Assembly: GCA_001657315.1 (NCBI GenBank)
Contig: LYSV01000012.1
Location: forward strand, 56,581 to 120,580
Direction: 5' to 3'
From: Flammeovirgaceae bacterium BBD 1991-12
Lineage (GTDB): Bacteria; Bacteroidota; Bacteroidia; Cytophagales; Cyclobacteriaceae
DNA: 64,000 bases
Below are positions 63,996-64,000 of this stretch, in pieces. The notes under the pieces are model-generated. The model saw nothing but the letters and a program-made list of their open reading frames with translations. It was not told where the DNA came from and searched no databases. Within the stretch, counting starts at the first letter, position 1. Each line of letters opens with the position of its first letter. Made by a program: the position numbers and the translations under genes.

Positions 63996-64000
63996 AATTA

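Overview
The window looks like a chromosomal segment of a Bacteroidota bacterium, most likely a gliding or marine-type Cytophagales (Fulvivirga-like; this placement is inference). The evidence is two type IX secretion sorting domains (types A and B), two hybrid two-component systems with AraC-type output, a series of orphan MacB/FtsX-like permeases, a NrtR-type Nudix regulator beside a family 3 glycosidase, and almost no Shine-Dalgarno signals. No rRNA, tRNA, CRISPR array, transposase or prophage was seen.

Layout. 1-9.2 kb is housekeeping: DUF2279 and TamB on the minus strand, then tsaD, a FlK-like thioesterase, smpB, an NlpC/P60 hydrolase and an HNH protein on the plus strand. 9.4-12.8 kb is one very large secreted GloVer/MBG repeat protein. 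13.1-29.2 kb is an accessory sensory and envelope island. It holds two hybrid sensor kinase/AraC regulators, each followed by a shared 62-bp promoter-like element and then surface-type lipoprotein genes. After these comes a tightly overlapping operon: a DUF2846-like protein, a free seven-repeat propeller, two outer-membrane-type proteins and a TPR-CHAT lipoprotein.

29.4-37.1 kb holds a NtrB/NtrC-like pair divergent from a MacAB-type adaptor, ATPase and permease set. 37.2-40.0 kb is a GH3 enzyme divergent from its probable NrtR-type regulator, with two matching operators between them. 40.1-44.4 kb holds a hypothetical membrane protein, a VWA protein, a small barrel, a nitrilase-like amidohydrolase and a CHAD protein. 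44.4-53.9 kb is a run of three FtsX permeases (the first frameshifted, the other two close paralogs) with an AT-rich DUF418 gene between the last two. 54.0-63.9 kb holds an EamA transporter, leuS with an unusual AT-rich insertion, an AlbA_2/HATPase regulator bracketed by short direct repeats, a LamG type-B secreted protein, a class V aminotransferase, aroQ and xerD.

How the parts may work together. The NtrC-like regulator probably drives sigma-54 promoters in front of both the adaptor/ATPase operon and the distant FtsX run: the two upstream regions share paired TGTTC(A/G)CTT-like sites 20 bp apart at almost the same distance from a TTGGCAC element. The hybrid regulators probably activate the lipoprotein genes through the shared element. 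The best candidate for an undescribed system is the 20.9-29.2 kb envelope island, in which a propeller-sensing regulator sits directly upstream of a propeller, barrels and a CHAT protease-like lipoprotein with both catalytic residues intact.
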